Assembly: GCA_040901495.1 (NCBI GenBank)
Contig: JBBDYO010000074.1
Location: 7,882 to 71,881 of the forward strand
Direction: 5' to 3'
Length of the DNA: 64,000 nucleotides
Source of the DNA: VRUE01 sp040901495
GTDB lineage: Bacteria > Actinomycetota > Thermoleophilia > Solirubrobacterales > 70-9
Shown: positions 50,021-58,134 of the stretch, piece after piece
Layout of the letters: each line of letters begins with the position of its first letter
How positions within the stretch are numbered: the first letter of the stretch is position 1
The notes under the pieces: model-generated
Told to the model about the DNA's origin: nothing
The model's database searches: none
Seen by the model: the letters and a program-made list of their open reading frames with translations, nothing else
Position numbers and translations under genes: made by a program

Positions 50021-51652
50021 GTGCATTACCCGGTCGAGGAATTCAGCCCTGAGGAGCGGAAGCTCCTGGCCCCGCACTTCACAAATCTCGACCGCCCCGT
50101 GTTCGCCCTGGTCAACTTGCCGGAGACGGTAAAGGGGGCGCTCTTCGCCCGTTACTCGCGATATTCGGGGACCGTCCGCCGCCTCTTCCTCGAAGAGTTC
50201 GCGGATGACATCGCGGTGGGCGAGCGGCCTTTCGACGGGGAGGAGGGAGACCGGGCGGCGAAGCTGTACGAGCGGGTCTTCCTCGGCTACGGCGACGACT
50301 CGATCGCCCAGGTCGGCGGCGCCCACATCGCCTGCGAGTGGGTCTCCAACGTCCTCACGAAGATCTTGCAGCGCGGTCGCCTCGCCGCCTACCTCGAGCA
50401 GTCGACCCGGTACATCCCCTACGACAAGCCGCTGCCGGGCGAAGCCGGCGGCTACCGCTACTACCGCGATGAGGACCTCGGCCCCGAGTTCGGGACCGCG
50501 ATGGATGAGCTGTTCTCGATCTACTCCCGCTCGCTGCGCCAGGTCGAGACCTGGGCCGCCGAGCGCTGGCCGCGTGGAGAGGGCGAGCCCGAGGGGGCTT
50601 GGGAACGCTCGATCAGGGCCAAGGCCCTCGACCTGCTCCGCGGCCTCCTGCCCGCGGCGACCCTGAGCCACGTCGGGATCTACGCCTCCGGCCAGGCCTA
50701 CGAGCAACTGCTGCTGCGGCTGATGGCCTCACCGCTGCCGGAGGCGAGGGCCTTCGGCGGGATGATCCTGAGCGAGCTGCAGCAGGTGATGCCGAGCTTC
50801 GTCTCCAGGGTCGAGCGACCCGATCGCGGCGGCGAGTGGATCTCCTACCTCGAGCGCCGCCGCGAGGCGACCGAGAGCTGGGTGGCACGGCTTGGGCTGG
50901 ATCGGCGTGCGGCCGGCGATGATGCGCCCTCGGTCGAGCTGGTCCACGTCGATGGCACAGAAGAGGACCTACTCGCCGCCTGCCTGTTCGAGTCGGCGAG
51001 CGCCCCGCAGGCGGAGATCGGCGCCCGCGTCGACGTGCTCGACCGCGAGGAGCGCACGCAGCTGCTCGCCGCGATGGTCGGCGAGCGGGAGAACCGCCGC
51101 CACCGGCCGGGCAGGGGCTTCGAGGCGCTCCGCTACCGCTTCGAGATCGTCTCCGACTACGGAGCTTTCCGCGACATCCAGCGCCACCGGATGCTCACCT
51201 GCCAGTGGCAGAGGCTCGGCCCGGACCTGGGCGCCGGCGTGCCCGACGAGGTTCGCGAAGCCGGTGTGGGCGACGAGTTCGAGCGGGCACTCGAGGTCTC
51301 GAGGTCCGCGTACGAGCAGCTGATCGAGCGGGGGCAGGGAGAGGCCGCCCCTTACGCGCTCTGCCTCGCCTACCGGATCCGCTACGTGCTCGACCTGAAC
51401 GCGCGGGAGGCGATGCACCTGATCGAGCTCCGTTCCGGCCGCGAGGGCCACCCCTCCTACCGGGCAATCGCGCAGGCGATGCACGAGCGCATCGACGCGA
51501 TCCACCCGGGGGTCGCCGCGACGATGAGCCACGTCGACACCTCGCAAGAGCCCCGCCTGGAGCGCATCCTCAGCGAGATCCGCACCCAGCGCAAGCGCAC
51601 TCAGACGGCCGCCCGCACCGAGGCGCCGCCCGGCCTCAGCTCACTCGGCTAA
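50021..51652 (+). CDS. tandem ThyX-like (FAD-dependent thymidylate synthase family) protein
   Basis: 543 aa, about twice the length of ThyX. Both halves resemble ThyX, but each keeps only part of the RHRxxSxNExSxRY signature. The N-terminal half has RGRLAAYLEQSTRY (118-131), lacking the His and the first Ser; the C-terminal half has RHRMLTCQWQRL (388-399), lacking the second part. GYGDDSIAQVGGAHIACE and LDLNAREAMHLIELRSGREGHPSYRAIAQAM are other family blocks. It could be a thymidylate synthase with a composite site or a relative with a new role. GTG start at 50021. Confidence 0.8.
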   Translation: MHYPVEEFSPEERKLLAPHFTNLDRPVFALVNLPETVKGALFARYSRYSGTVRRLFLEEFADDIAVGERPFDGEEGDRAAKLYERVFLGYGDDSIAQVGGAHIACEWVSNVLTKILQRGRLAAYLEQSTRYIPYDKPLPGEAGGYRYYRDEDLGPEFGTAMDELFSIYSRSLRQVETWAAERWPRGEGEPEGAWERSIRAKALDLLRGLLPAATLSHVGIYASGQAYEQLLLRLMASPLPEARAFGGMILSELQQVMPSFVSRVERPDRGGEWISYLERRREATESWVARLGLDRRAAGDDAPSVELVHVDGTEEDLLAACLFESASAPQAEIGARVDVLDREERTQLLAAMVGERENRRHRPGRGFEALRYRFEIVSDYGAFRDIQRHRMLTCQWQRLGPDLGAGVPDEVREAGVGDEFERALEVSRSAYEQLIERGQGEAAPYALCLAYRIRYVLDLNAREAMHLIELRSGREGHPSYRAIAQAMHERIDAIHPGVAATMSHVDTSQEPRLERILSEIRTQRKRTQTAARTEAPPGLSSLG

Positions 51653-51722
51653 GAGGGTCTGGGAAACCCGGGTGCGCGACTGGCGAGCGCCGGACCAAGC
51701 GGGGCAAGGACGCAGGGCGCCC

Positions 51723-51962
51723 GAATAGCAGCGCTCATGTCTATCCGGTTGCGTCAGGCTGGCGACTGGGTCGATCGTCACATCGCACGTGAGCACCTCG
51801 CCGCACCGCTGCGCGATCTTTACCCCCTATAGGGGGGTAGAACCGCGCAGCGGTGGAGGCGGCAAAAGGAATCCGACTGTCCTCGGAATGCGTGGCGCTG
51901 CGGGAAAGGGGCCTCACGCCCACACCTGAGCCAACCGGATAGTCATGGGCAGCGCTATTGGC
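51723..51962. mobile_element. MITE-like palindromic element, no ORF
   Basis: About 240 bp in the 389-nt gap between convergent genes. Imperfect terminal inverted repeats of roughly 35 bp include the perfect block CTATCCGGTTG (51741-51751) and CAACCGGATAG (51932-51942), with AATAG, AGCGCT and CATG matches outside it and TCAGG inside. In the centre is a nested palindrome, CACCGCTGCGCG (51804-51815) with CGCGCAGCGGTG (51844-51855) and inner TACCCCC/GGGGGGTA. No transposase and no clear target-site duplication. Confidence 0.55.
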
Positions 51963-52041
51963 CGACCGAGGACGCTGCGTCGCCGCTGCGTCGCGCCGGT
52001 CCGCCGCCGCCAGGCGTGTGCGGGAGTTTCGCTGGGCCCTC

Positions 52042-52989
52042 CTAGTCGCGCTGCTTGCGCTTGCGGCGTTCGCCGCTGTCCGACTCTTCGGGCTCGTTGC
52101 CGGCGTCGTCCTCGGGCTTGCCGTCGCCTTCGAGCTTGGCAGCGGCTTTCTCGCCCGGACTCGGCCAGGGGATTGCTTCCCCCGCGGCCCAGGCCGGCGG
52201 GCGGCCGCCGGGCACCCAGCCGGCGACGAGCAGCGCGAAGTAGAGGAACCAGATCAGCGTGAACTGGACTAGGAGCAGAAGCACGGCAGCGCCGAGGGCC
52301 ATCCCCAGCGAGCCCCAGAAGCGGGTCAGCAACCCGGCGCGCATCGCGTGCAGGCAACAGTAGATGAGCGCAAACGTGAGCCCCAGCCGCCCGCCGAGCG
52401 CGAACCCGGTCGCGAGGTCGCGGGACGGTGCCTCGTCGATCGCGTTGGTGGCCTTCTCGTCCGCGACCTTCGTATTGGCGCAGCGCCGCAACGCCGCGGC
52501 AGTCCCTTTCCCGCCGAACTCCTCGCGGAAGGACTTGGCGCCGTCGTCCTTCCGCTCGGAGCGACATTCCCCCGTGGCCTCTTTGACCGTGAGGTCGGCG
52601 GTCGCCTTGCCGGCGACGAACTCGGAGGCCGCGTCGTTGGTGGCGGCCGCGTTGAGGACCGCCGCAACGGAGAGGAACAGGGGCGCCGCGATGATCAGGC
52701 CGATGAGCTGGCCGCGCACCTGGCTGCTGCGACCCTGCGCGGCACGAAACAGGTAGACCAGCGGGGCGGCCAGCAGCACGAACGCACCGGCCTGGAGGAT
52801 GCTGGAGAGCGTGATCGAGGAGCTGTGCTCGTGAACCGCCCGGAGGATCTCGGCTTCGCCGTCGCCGTTGACCGACCTGACGACAATCGCGGAAACGACC
52901 AGGAGGCCAATCCCCGCCAAGGTCGCAAGCGCGACCGGTATCGACCAGCGTTCCTCGCGGGCGAGCAACTCCTCCTTGCTTGGCTGCAT
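52042..52989 (-). CDS. multi-pass membrane protein, unknown function
   Basis: 315 aa. About five membrane helices: IPVALATLAGIGLLVVSAIVV, an ILQAGAFVLLAAPLVYLF helix, LIGLIIAAPLFLSVAAVL, then a 70-residue polar loop with two cysteines (GECRSE and RRCANT, probably extracellular), and two C-terminal helices. The tail (GEKAAAKLEGDGKPEDD..) is highly charged and cytoplasmic. I do not recognise the family. The next gene on this strand (CBS protein) lies 5 nt upstream, so the two are likely co-transcribed. Confidence 0.7.
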   Translation of the reverse strand: MQPSKEELLAREERWSIPVALATLAGIGLLVVSAIVVRSVNGDGEAEILRAVHEHSSSITLSSILQAGAFVLLAAPLVYLFRAAQGRSSQVRGQLIGLIIAAPLFLSVAAVLNAAATNDAASEFVAGKATADLTVKEATGECRSERKDDGAKSFREEFGGKGTAAALRRCANTKVADEKATNAIDEAPSRDLATGFALGGRLGLTFALIYCCLHAMRAGLLTRFWGSLGMALGAAVLLLLVQFTLIWFLYFALLVAGWVPGGRPPAWAAGEAIPWPSPGEKAAAKLEGDGKPEDDAGNEPEESDSGERRKRKQRD

Positions 52990-52994
52990 CCCGG

Positions 52995-53441
52995 CTAGCC
53001 CCGCTCGCGGAAGTAGAACTGGGGCAGGGCGCCTTCGATGACCTCGGCGGTCATCTTCTGGGCGATCTCGAGGTTCCCGGTGCGAACGGCGATGTCGTCG
53101 AGGGTGACGATTCCCACCAGATTCTCTCCCTCCACGACCGGGAGCCGCCGCACCCGGTGCTGAACCATCCGAGCCGCCGCCTCATCGAGCTCCATCGCCG
53201 GCTCGCCGCAGACCAATGGCCTCGACGAGTGCTCGCCCACCTCGGCATCTGGGTCGAGGCCCTCGGCGAAAATGCGGACCGCGAGGTCGCGGTCGGTGAC
53301 CATCGCCACCGGGGAGCCGGCGGGGTCGACGATCACGACCGATCCCACCCGGTGGTCGCGCATCATCCGCGCCACCGAAACGGCGCTCTCCTCGGGCGGG
53401 GTCGTGACGACCCCCGGGGTCATGATCTCGCTGAGCTGCAC
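52995..53441 (-). CDS. CBS domain pair protein
   Basis: 148 aa from GTG 53441 (MQLSEIMTPGVVTTPPEESA). Two CBS motifs: VSVARMMRDHRVGSVVIVDPAGSPVAMVTDRDLAVRI and the second VQHRVRRLPVVEGENLVGIVTLDDIAV. Stand-alone CBS pairs bind adenosine nucleotides and usually act as energy or stress sensors. Longer frames to 53696 run under the divergent zinc-ribbon gene and are rejected. Five nucleotides before the membrane protein gene. Confidence 0.9.
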   Translation of the reverse strand: MQLSEIMTPGVVTTPPEESAVSVARMMRDHRVGSVVIVDPAGSPVAMVTDRDLAVRIFAEGLDPDAEVGEHSSRPLVCGEPAMELDEAAARMVQHRVRRLPVVEGENLVGIVTLDDIAVRTGNLEIAQKMTAEVIEGALPQFYFRERG

Positions 53442-53460
53442 GGCGCGTACGCTACAGAGC

Positions 53461-54084
53461 ATGCGCCGGGAAACACCAGTCGTCCCGCTCGAGGCCGGAG
53501 GCGGGCCCGAGAACCCACCCTGCCCCGCCTGTGGAGAGCCGCTGTTCGGTTGGATCGACTCCCGACCCGGGCTGAGCGGCCCGGTGAGCCGCTGCGAGAG
53601 CTGCGGCCTCGGTGCGGTGGGAGGCCCGGGCAACGCCGAGGAGGCGCTGGGAGAGCTGGACCGGCTGCGCACCGAAGACAGGGCAACGATTGCCAACCGG
53701 GCGGGCTTCTCGGCCTCGCTCGGCGGGGCCGGGTGGGCCGGGCTGGAGCCCGGAGCCCGCTACCTGTTCACGGTCGAGGCCGTGCGCCGCCTGGTCGCCC
53801 GCCGCGACCAGGTCGTGAAGAGGAGCCGCTGGGCGCCCGGCGCCGGACTCCTCGCGATGTGGCAGACGATCCTCAACGGCTTCACGTTCGGCCGGAACGT
53901 CGCGCTGGGTGCGCTGCGCGGCGAAGGTGCAGTGCCGGCGGAGCGTCCCTGGCAGCGCTGGCTCGATGCCCTGATCAGCGTGATCGTGGCGATCCCGGCG
54001 ATGGTGGTCGCACTGCCGTTGGAGCTGGTCGCGGCCGCACTGAGGCGCGGCGGGACCGTCTCGCTGCGCTTCGAACTGCTCTAA
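53461..54084 (+). CDS. zinc-ribbon protein with C-terminal membrane helix
   Basis: 207 aa from ATG 53461. The zinc ribbon CPACGEPL..CESCGLG is at about 21-46. The middle is GAGWAGLEPGARYLFTVEAVRRLVARRDQ; a hydrophobic helix near the end (ALISVIVAIPAMVVALPLELVAAAL) probably anchors it in the membrane. No family recognised. Its stop overlaps the stop of the convergent small gene by 4 nt. Confidence 0.65.
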   Translation: MRRETPVVPLEAGGGPENPPCPACGEPLFGWIDSRPGLSGPVSRCESCGLGAVGGPGNAEEALGELDRLRTEDRATIANRAGFSASLGGAGWAGLEPGARYLFTVEAVRRLVARRDQVVKRSRWAPGAGLLAMWQTILNGFTFGRNVALGALRGEGAVPAERPWQRWLDALISVIVAIPAMVVALPLELVAAALRRGGTVSLRFELL

Positions 54085-54359
54085 GAGAGGCCTTCGCGCG
54101 CCTCGCGCACCAGCGCGACCGCCTCCGGAAAGAGGACGCGGATGGCGTCGCGAACCTGCATCGCCTGCTCGTCCGGACTGCCGGAAAGCTGGAGCTGCCC
54201 AAGCGAGGCGGTGGTCATGTCAACCGCCAGTTTGATCGCGTTGTCGGCCCAGGCGACCCGCTGCGAGGACTGCATCTGCTCGGTGAGCTCCTCCATGCGG
54301 GCACGGAACTCGTCGGGGTCGCCAAACAGGTTGAAGCCTCCACCCTCCATGCCTGACAT
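54081..54359 (-). CDS. small acidic helical protein, unknown
   Basis: 92 aa, mostly helical, with no signal peptide. FGDPDEFRARMEELTEQMQSSQRVAWADNAIKLAVDM and DAIRVLFPEAVALVREAREGL suggest a small helical bundle or coiled coil. No family recognised. Codon use matches neighbouring genes, and the frame fills the gap between two rightward genes. ATG at 54359. Confidence 0.55.
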   Translation of the reverse strand: MSGMEGGGFNLFGDPDEFRARMEELTEQMQSSQRVAWADNAIKLAVDMTTASLGQLQLSGSPDEQAMQVRDAIRVLFPEAVALVREAREGLS

Positions 54360-54441
54360 GTAAGCAAAACGCTGGCCTGTGGGCGCAGAGATTTTGCTTT
54401 TAGCGCGCCATACGGGCGCCCGTCCCTCCTAGTTTCCACCT

Positions 54442-55113
54442 ATGGACCGCCAGGCCGAACAGGAGCGAGGAGCGTCCAGCGTCGAGCACCTGGGCCTGGT
54501 GATGCTGATCGCCCTGCTGGTGCTGGCCGTGCTCGCCGCGGTGGTGGCCGACGGGGAGATCGAAGCGGGGCGCGGGCTGGCGAGAAGCATCGCCACGAAG
54601 ATCGCCTGCGCGCCGCGCCTCCCCGACGACTGCCGCCACCACCCGCTGGTGCCGGCCTACGGCTGGCCGCTGGCGCGGTTGGTGCGGGCGCTCGCCCCGC
54701 AGCCGGTTGCGAGACCGGGGCCCGCGGGTCTGCCCCTGGTGCCAGTGGACTTCCGCCGCTGCCGCCGGGAGAGCTGCGCGGTCCCGCTGCCGGGGCCCGA
54801 CGGCGCCCACCTGACCGCCTCCGGCCGGCGCACTACAGCCTTCGTCCAGATCGACGACCGGCGCCACTCGGCGGGCTGGGTCGACATCACCTACTGGCTC
54901 TACCGCCCGTCTCTGGGCTGGGAGCGCATATCGCGCCGCGCCGGCCAGGCCGAGGTTGAGGCAGCCGGCGGGACCCAGGTCCTGCTGGCCGACGATCCCG
55001 CCCTGGTCCCACTCGAGACGCTGCCGGGGCGCGACCACTACGAGTTCCCGGCGGAAGAGCGCCCTCCCTGGCAGTGGCAAGTACGGGGCATCTATCCCGG
55101 CTGGTCGAGCTGA
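54442..55113 (+). CDS. single-pass membrane protein with TadE/pilin-like N-terminus
   Basis: 223 aa. The N-terminus EQERGASSVEHLGLVMLIALLVLAVLAAVVA resembles class III/TadE-type signal anchors (charged segment, Gly/Ser, Glu, long hydrophobic helix). The extracellular remainder is Arg/Pro-rich with cysteines in ACAPRLPDDC and RRCRRESC, and aromatic residues in ITYWLYRPSLGW. It may be a surface or pilus-assembly-related protein, but no tad genes lie nearby. Upstream of the sodium channel gene by 35 nt. Confidence 0.6.
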   Translation: MDRQAEQERGASSVEHLGLVMLIALLVLAVLAAVVADGEIEAGRGLARSIATKIACAPRLPDDCRHHPLVPAYGWPLARLVRALAPQPVARPGPAGLPLVPVDFRRCRRESCAVPLPGPDGAHLTASGRRTTAFVQIDDRRHSAGWVDITYWLYRPSLGWERISRRAGQAEVEAAGGTQVLLADDPALVPLETLPGRDHYEFPAEERPPWQWQVRGIYPGWSS

Positions 55114-55148
55114 AATACAGATGGCCGAGCCGGCCCCGGCGTGAAACT

Positions 55149-56054
55149 ATGTCCGCCTCAATGGCGGGCTTCTGCAAACGGGTGGCGGACTCCGCCTGGT
55201 TCCAGCTGTTCATCCTGGCGGTGATCCTGCTCAACGCCGTCATCCTCGGCCTCGAAACCTACGACCCGATCGAGCGCGACGCCGGCGACACGCTCACCCT
55301 GCTCAACGACGTCTTCCTCGGGATCTTCGTCATCGAGATCGTGATCCGGATCGCCGCCCACGGCAGACGCCCGCAGGACTACTTCAAGAACGGCTGGAAC
55401 GTCTTCGACTTCGTCGTGATCGGCGGCGCGTTCGTGCCCGGCCTGCGCCAGAACGCGACGGCGCTGCGCGTGCTGAGGCTGCTGCGGGTGGTCAGGGTGG
55501 TCAGCCTCTTCCCCGACCTGCGGTTCCTGATCCGCGGCATGGTCACCAGCCTGCCCCCGATCGGCAGCATGGCCCTGCTCACCTCGCTGCTGATCTACAT
55601 CTACGGCCTGCTCGGCTGGATCCTCTTCGCCGACTCCGACCCCGAGCACTGGAGCGACATCGGCCAGGCGATGCTCTCGCTGTTCGTCGTCCTCACCCTC
55701 GAGAGCTGGCCGGAAATCATGGGCGCCGTGATCGATGTCCACCCCTGGGCGTGGATCTTCTTCGTCAGCTACGTGCTGATCGCGTCGTTCCTGCTGATCA
55801 ACATGGTGATCGCGATCCTGATCAACAGCCTCGAGGAGGTGCGGACGATGGAGGCAATCGAGGAGCGGCTCAATCGTCGCCGCGCCGAGAGGGAGGGCGA
55901 CGGCGAGCTGGACGGCCAGGCCGCCGCGGAGCGGATTTCCAGGATCCGCGAGGCGCTCGACGAGCTCGAGGACGAGCTCCACCTCGACGGCCACGTCGAG
56001 ACGCCCAAGGGTCAGCGCAGCTCGCCGCGGGCGATCAGGCGCTTCCGCGGGTAG
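55149..56054 (+). CDS. voltage-gated sodium channel (NaChBac/NavAb-like)
   Basis: 301 aa with six membrane helices, forming a homotetrameric channel. The S4 sensor has Arg every third residue (Arg107, 110, 113, 116 in LRVLRLLRVVRVV). The pore loop TLESWP (183-188) is the bacterial Na+ selectivity filter. S6 ends LINMVIAILINSL and is followed by an acidic coiled coil (about 230-290), as in NavBac. ATG 55149 is chosen; ATG 55161 is possible. Its last 20 nt overlap the convergent flippase-like gene. Confidence 0.92.
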   Translation: MSASMAGFCKRVADSAWFQLFILAVILLNAVILGLETYDPIERDAGDTLTLLNDVFLGIFVIEIVIRIAAHGRRPQDYFKNGWNVFDFVVIGGAFVPGLRQNATALRVLRLLRVVRVVSLFPDLRFLIRGMVTSLPPIGSMALLTSLLIYIYGLLGWILFADSDPEHWSDIGQAMLSLFVVLTLESWPEIMGAVIDVHPWAWIFFVSYVLIASFLLINMVIAILINSLEEVRTMEAIEERLNRRRAEREGDGELDGQAAAERISRIREALDELEDELHLDGHVETPKGQRSSPRAIRRFRG

Positions 56055-57027
56055 CGGCGGGCTTGGCCTCACCGCCTTCGCGTGCCTCGTCTTCCTCCGC
56101 TTGTCGGATCAGGCCGCGCCAGTCGGTAGTGCGAAAGACGAGCAGGACGGCGGCGAACCCGAGGACGATCGACCAGGCCGCCATCGCGATCTGCGTCCCC
56201 ACCGAGTAGGAAAGGACCGCCGAGCGGGAAGGGCCGGAGAGGGTCGCCACCAGCAGCGCCTGCTGGGCGCCGATCCCACCGGGCGTGAACGGAATCACGC
56301 TGGAGATCGCCTGCACGCTCATCACCAGCATCACGTTGCCGAACGAGCCGCCGATCCCGAAGGCGTCGAGGAAGAGCCAGAAGGCGGCGAAGCGGCAGAG
56401 CCAACCGACCCCCTGCCAGGCGGCGACCTGGCGCAGATAGCGGCCCGGCTCGGTGAGGATCACAACGCCCTGCCTGACCTTCTCCCAGAACCTCCGTACA
56501 CGCCGCGCCAGCAGCAACACCGCCAAGAGGATCACCGCTAGGAGGATCCCCAGCACCTCCGGATGGGCGGCCCAGAACGAGATCTCGAAGGCCGGCAGCT
56601 TCGGCAGGCGAGGCGGGCGCGGCAGCAGCCCCTGAGTGACCGCGTAGAAGAGGACGAGGACTCCGGCGGTGGTGTCGAACACGGTCTGCACGAGGAAGGA
56701 AGACGTGACCGTCGGGTAAGAGGAGTTGGGAATCTGGCGCTTGACGAGGAAGACTTTCGTCACGTCGCCCGCCCGCGCCGGGACGATCGCGTTGATCCCC
56801 GCCCCCACCAGATAGGCGCCGCTGAGCCTCAGGAAGGAGATGCGAACGCCGGGATAGGCGGCGCGCAGCACGTTGCGCCACGCCCATGCCCGCGCCAGCT
56901 GCATCGCCCCCAGGAGGCCAAGCCCGGCGGCCAAGGAAGCCCAGTGAATCGCGGACAGGTGGGAGAAGAACTCCCCGGTGGCCCTCCCGAAGGATTCGAA
57001 GCTGGAGGCAAGGTCGGCAACAGGCAT
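56035..57027 (-). CDS. lysylphosphatidylglycerol synthase-type/UPF0104 membrane protein
   Basis: 330 aa with about eight helices. GAGINAIVPARAGDVTKVFLVKRQ and FTPGGIGAQQALLVATL are the two signatures of the LPG_synthase_TM (COG0392) family. Only the membrane (flippase-like) domain is present, not the aminoacyl transferase. Likely involved in moving lipids or lipid-linked glycans across the membrane. Divergent from the sulfotransferase gene 21 nt away. Confidence 0.85.
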   Translation of the reverse strand: MPVADLASSFESFGRATGEFFSHLSAIHWASLAAGLGLLGAMQLARAWAWRNVLRAAYPGVRISFLRLSGAYLVGAGINAIVPARAGDVTKVFLVKRQIPNSSYPTVTSSFLVQTVFDTTAGVLVLFYAVTQGLLPRPPRLPKLPAFEISFWAAHPEVLGILLAVILLAVLLLARRVRRFWEKVRQGVVILTEPGRYLRQVAAWQGVGWLCRFAAFWLFLDAFGIGGSFGNVMLVMSVQAISSVIPFTPGGIGAQQALLVATLSGPSRSAVLSYSVGTQIAMAAWSIVLGFAAVLLVFRTTDWRGLIRQAEEDEAREGGEAKPAATRGSA

Positions 57028-57048
57028 CGCAGCTACACTAGCCCGCTC

Positions 57049-58038
57049 GTGTCAGACCCCGAGACGACCCAAACCGCCCCCGTGGCCCCGTCCGACCCCG
57101 CCGATGAAGCGATGTGCGGCCGCGCTCGGGAGCGTTATACCGGTGACCGCCGCAGCCGCTTTCGCCGGCGCCGCAAACGTCACGCGGAGCTGCCGAACCT
57201 GATCATCATCGGTGGGCTGAAGTGCGGCACGACCAGCATCCACCACTATCTCGGCCTCCATCCGGAGATCCAGATGTCGAAGCCGAAGGAGCTCAACTTC
57301 TTCGTCGAGGAGCTGAATTGGGACCTCGGCCTCGACTGGTACGCAAGCCGCTTCGACGACCGCTTCAAGGTGCGTGGCGAGTCCTCGCCCCACTACACGA
57401 ACCTGCCGCGCTTCGAGGGCGTCCCCGAGCGGATCCGCGAGCACTGCCCGGACGCCCGCCTGCTCTACATGGTGCGCGACCCGATCAAGCGCATCCTCTC
57501 CCACTGGGTCCACGCGACTGGCGCCGGCTATGAGACCGGCGAGATGGTCGACGTCCTCTCCCGGCCCGACACCTCCTACATGAACCGCTCCAAGTACTGG
57601 ATGCAGCTGCAGCCCTATCTCGAGCTCTTCGACCGCGAGCAGATCGCGATCGTCACCCAGGAGGAGCTGCAGTCAGAACGCGAGGCGACGATGCGCAGGG
57701 CCTTCGCCTTCGCCGGCGTCGACGAGGGCTTCACCTCCGAGCAGTTCGACCGCGAGTGGGAGAAGTCGAGCGCCAAGGAGAGCGACAAATACCAGCTGAT
57801 GGAGAAGCTGATCAAGCTGCCGGGCCTGCGCTCCTTCGACCGCAACTTCGACCGGCTGCCGGAGTCGCTGCGCTGGATCGTGGAGAAGGTCGTCCACGAC
57901 CCGGAGAAGCCACCGGCGCCCAAGCCCGAGCTCCCCGAGGACCTCTTCGAGACGATCCGCGGCCGCTTCGGCTCAGACGTCGCCGCCCTCCAGGAGTTCG
58001 CCGGCCGCGAGTTCGCCGGCTGGCACGACTACTCCTAG
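57049..58038 (+). CDS. sulfotransferase family protein
   Basis: 329 aa from GTG 57049. The PAPS 5'-phosphosulfate loop IIIGGLKCGTTSIHHYL (about 52-68) and the 3'-phosphate motif YMVRDPIKRILSHW are clear. The family Asp/His base region (SSPHYTNLPRF) lies between them. It transfers sulfate from PAPS to a carbohydrate, lipid or small molecule; the acceptor is unknown. The first 45 residues are a basic, disordered tail. Followed by the hairpin repeat at 58066. Confidence 0.9.
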   Translation: MSDPETTQTAPVAPSDPADEAMCGRARERYTGDRRSRFRRRRKRHAELPNLIIIGGLKCGTTSIHHYLGLHPEIQMSKPKELNFFVEELNWDLGLDWYASRFDDRFKVRGESSPHYTNLPRFEGVPERIREHCPDARLLYMVRDPIKRILSHWVHATGAGYETGEMVDVLSRPDTSYMNRSKYWMQLQPYLELFDREQIAIVTQEELQSEREATMRRAFAFAGVDEGFTSEQFDREWEKSSAKESDKYQLMEKLIKLPGLRSFDRNFDRLPESLRWIVEKVVHDPEKPPAPKPELPEDLFETIRGRFGSDVAALQEFAGREFAGWHDYS

Positions 58039-58065
58039 TCACGCTTACCCGAGAGGTACCTCCAG

Positions 58066-58122
58066 CCCGGGGGTGCCTGAGATTGACATTGATATGCATG
58101 GTCAAGTTAGGGGTACCCCGGG
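58066..58122. repeat. intergenic hairpin repeat, member 3 (TTGAC-N13-GTCAA core)
   Basis: Arms begin CCCGGGG (58066-58072) and end CCCCGGG (58116-58122), with imperfect GGTGCC/GGTACC pairing inside. The core 58083-58105 is TTGAC, 13 nt, GTCAA and differs from member 2 in only two or three positions. Lies between two rightward genes, 28 nt after the sulfotransferase stop. Confidence 0.75.
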
Positions 58123-58134
58123 TAGGCTCAACAG

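Noticed and set aside
54400..55080. Minus-strand open frame of about 226 codons
   Set aside because: It is antisense to the TadE-like membrane protein gene, which has a good transmembrane N-terminus and actinobacterial codon use. The minus frame has no domain.
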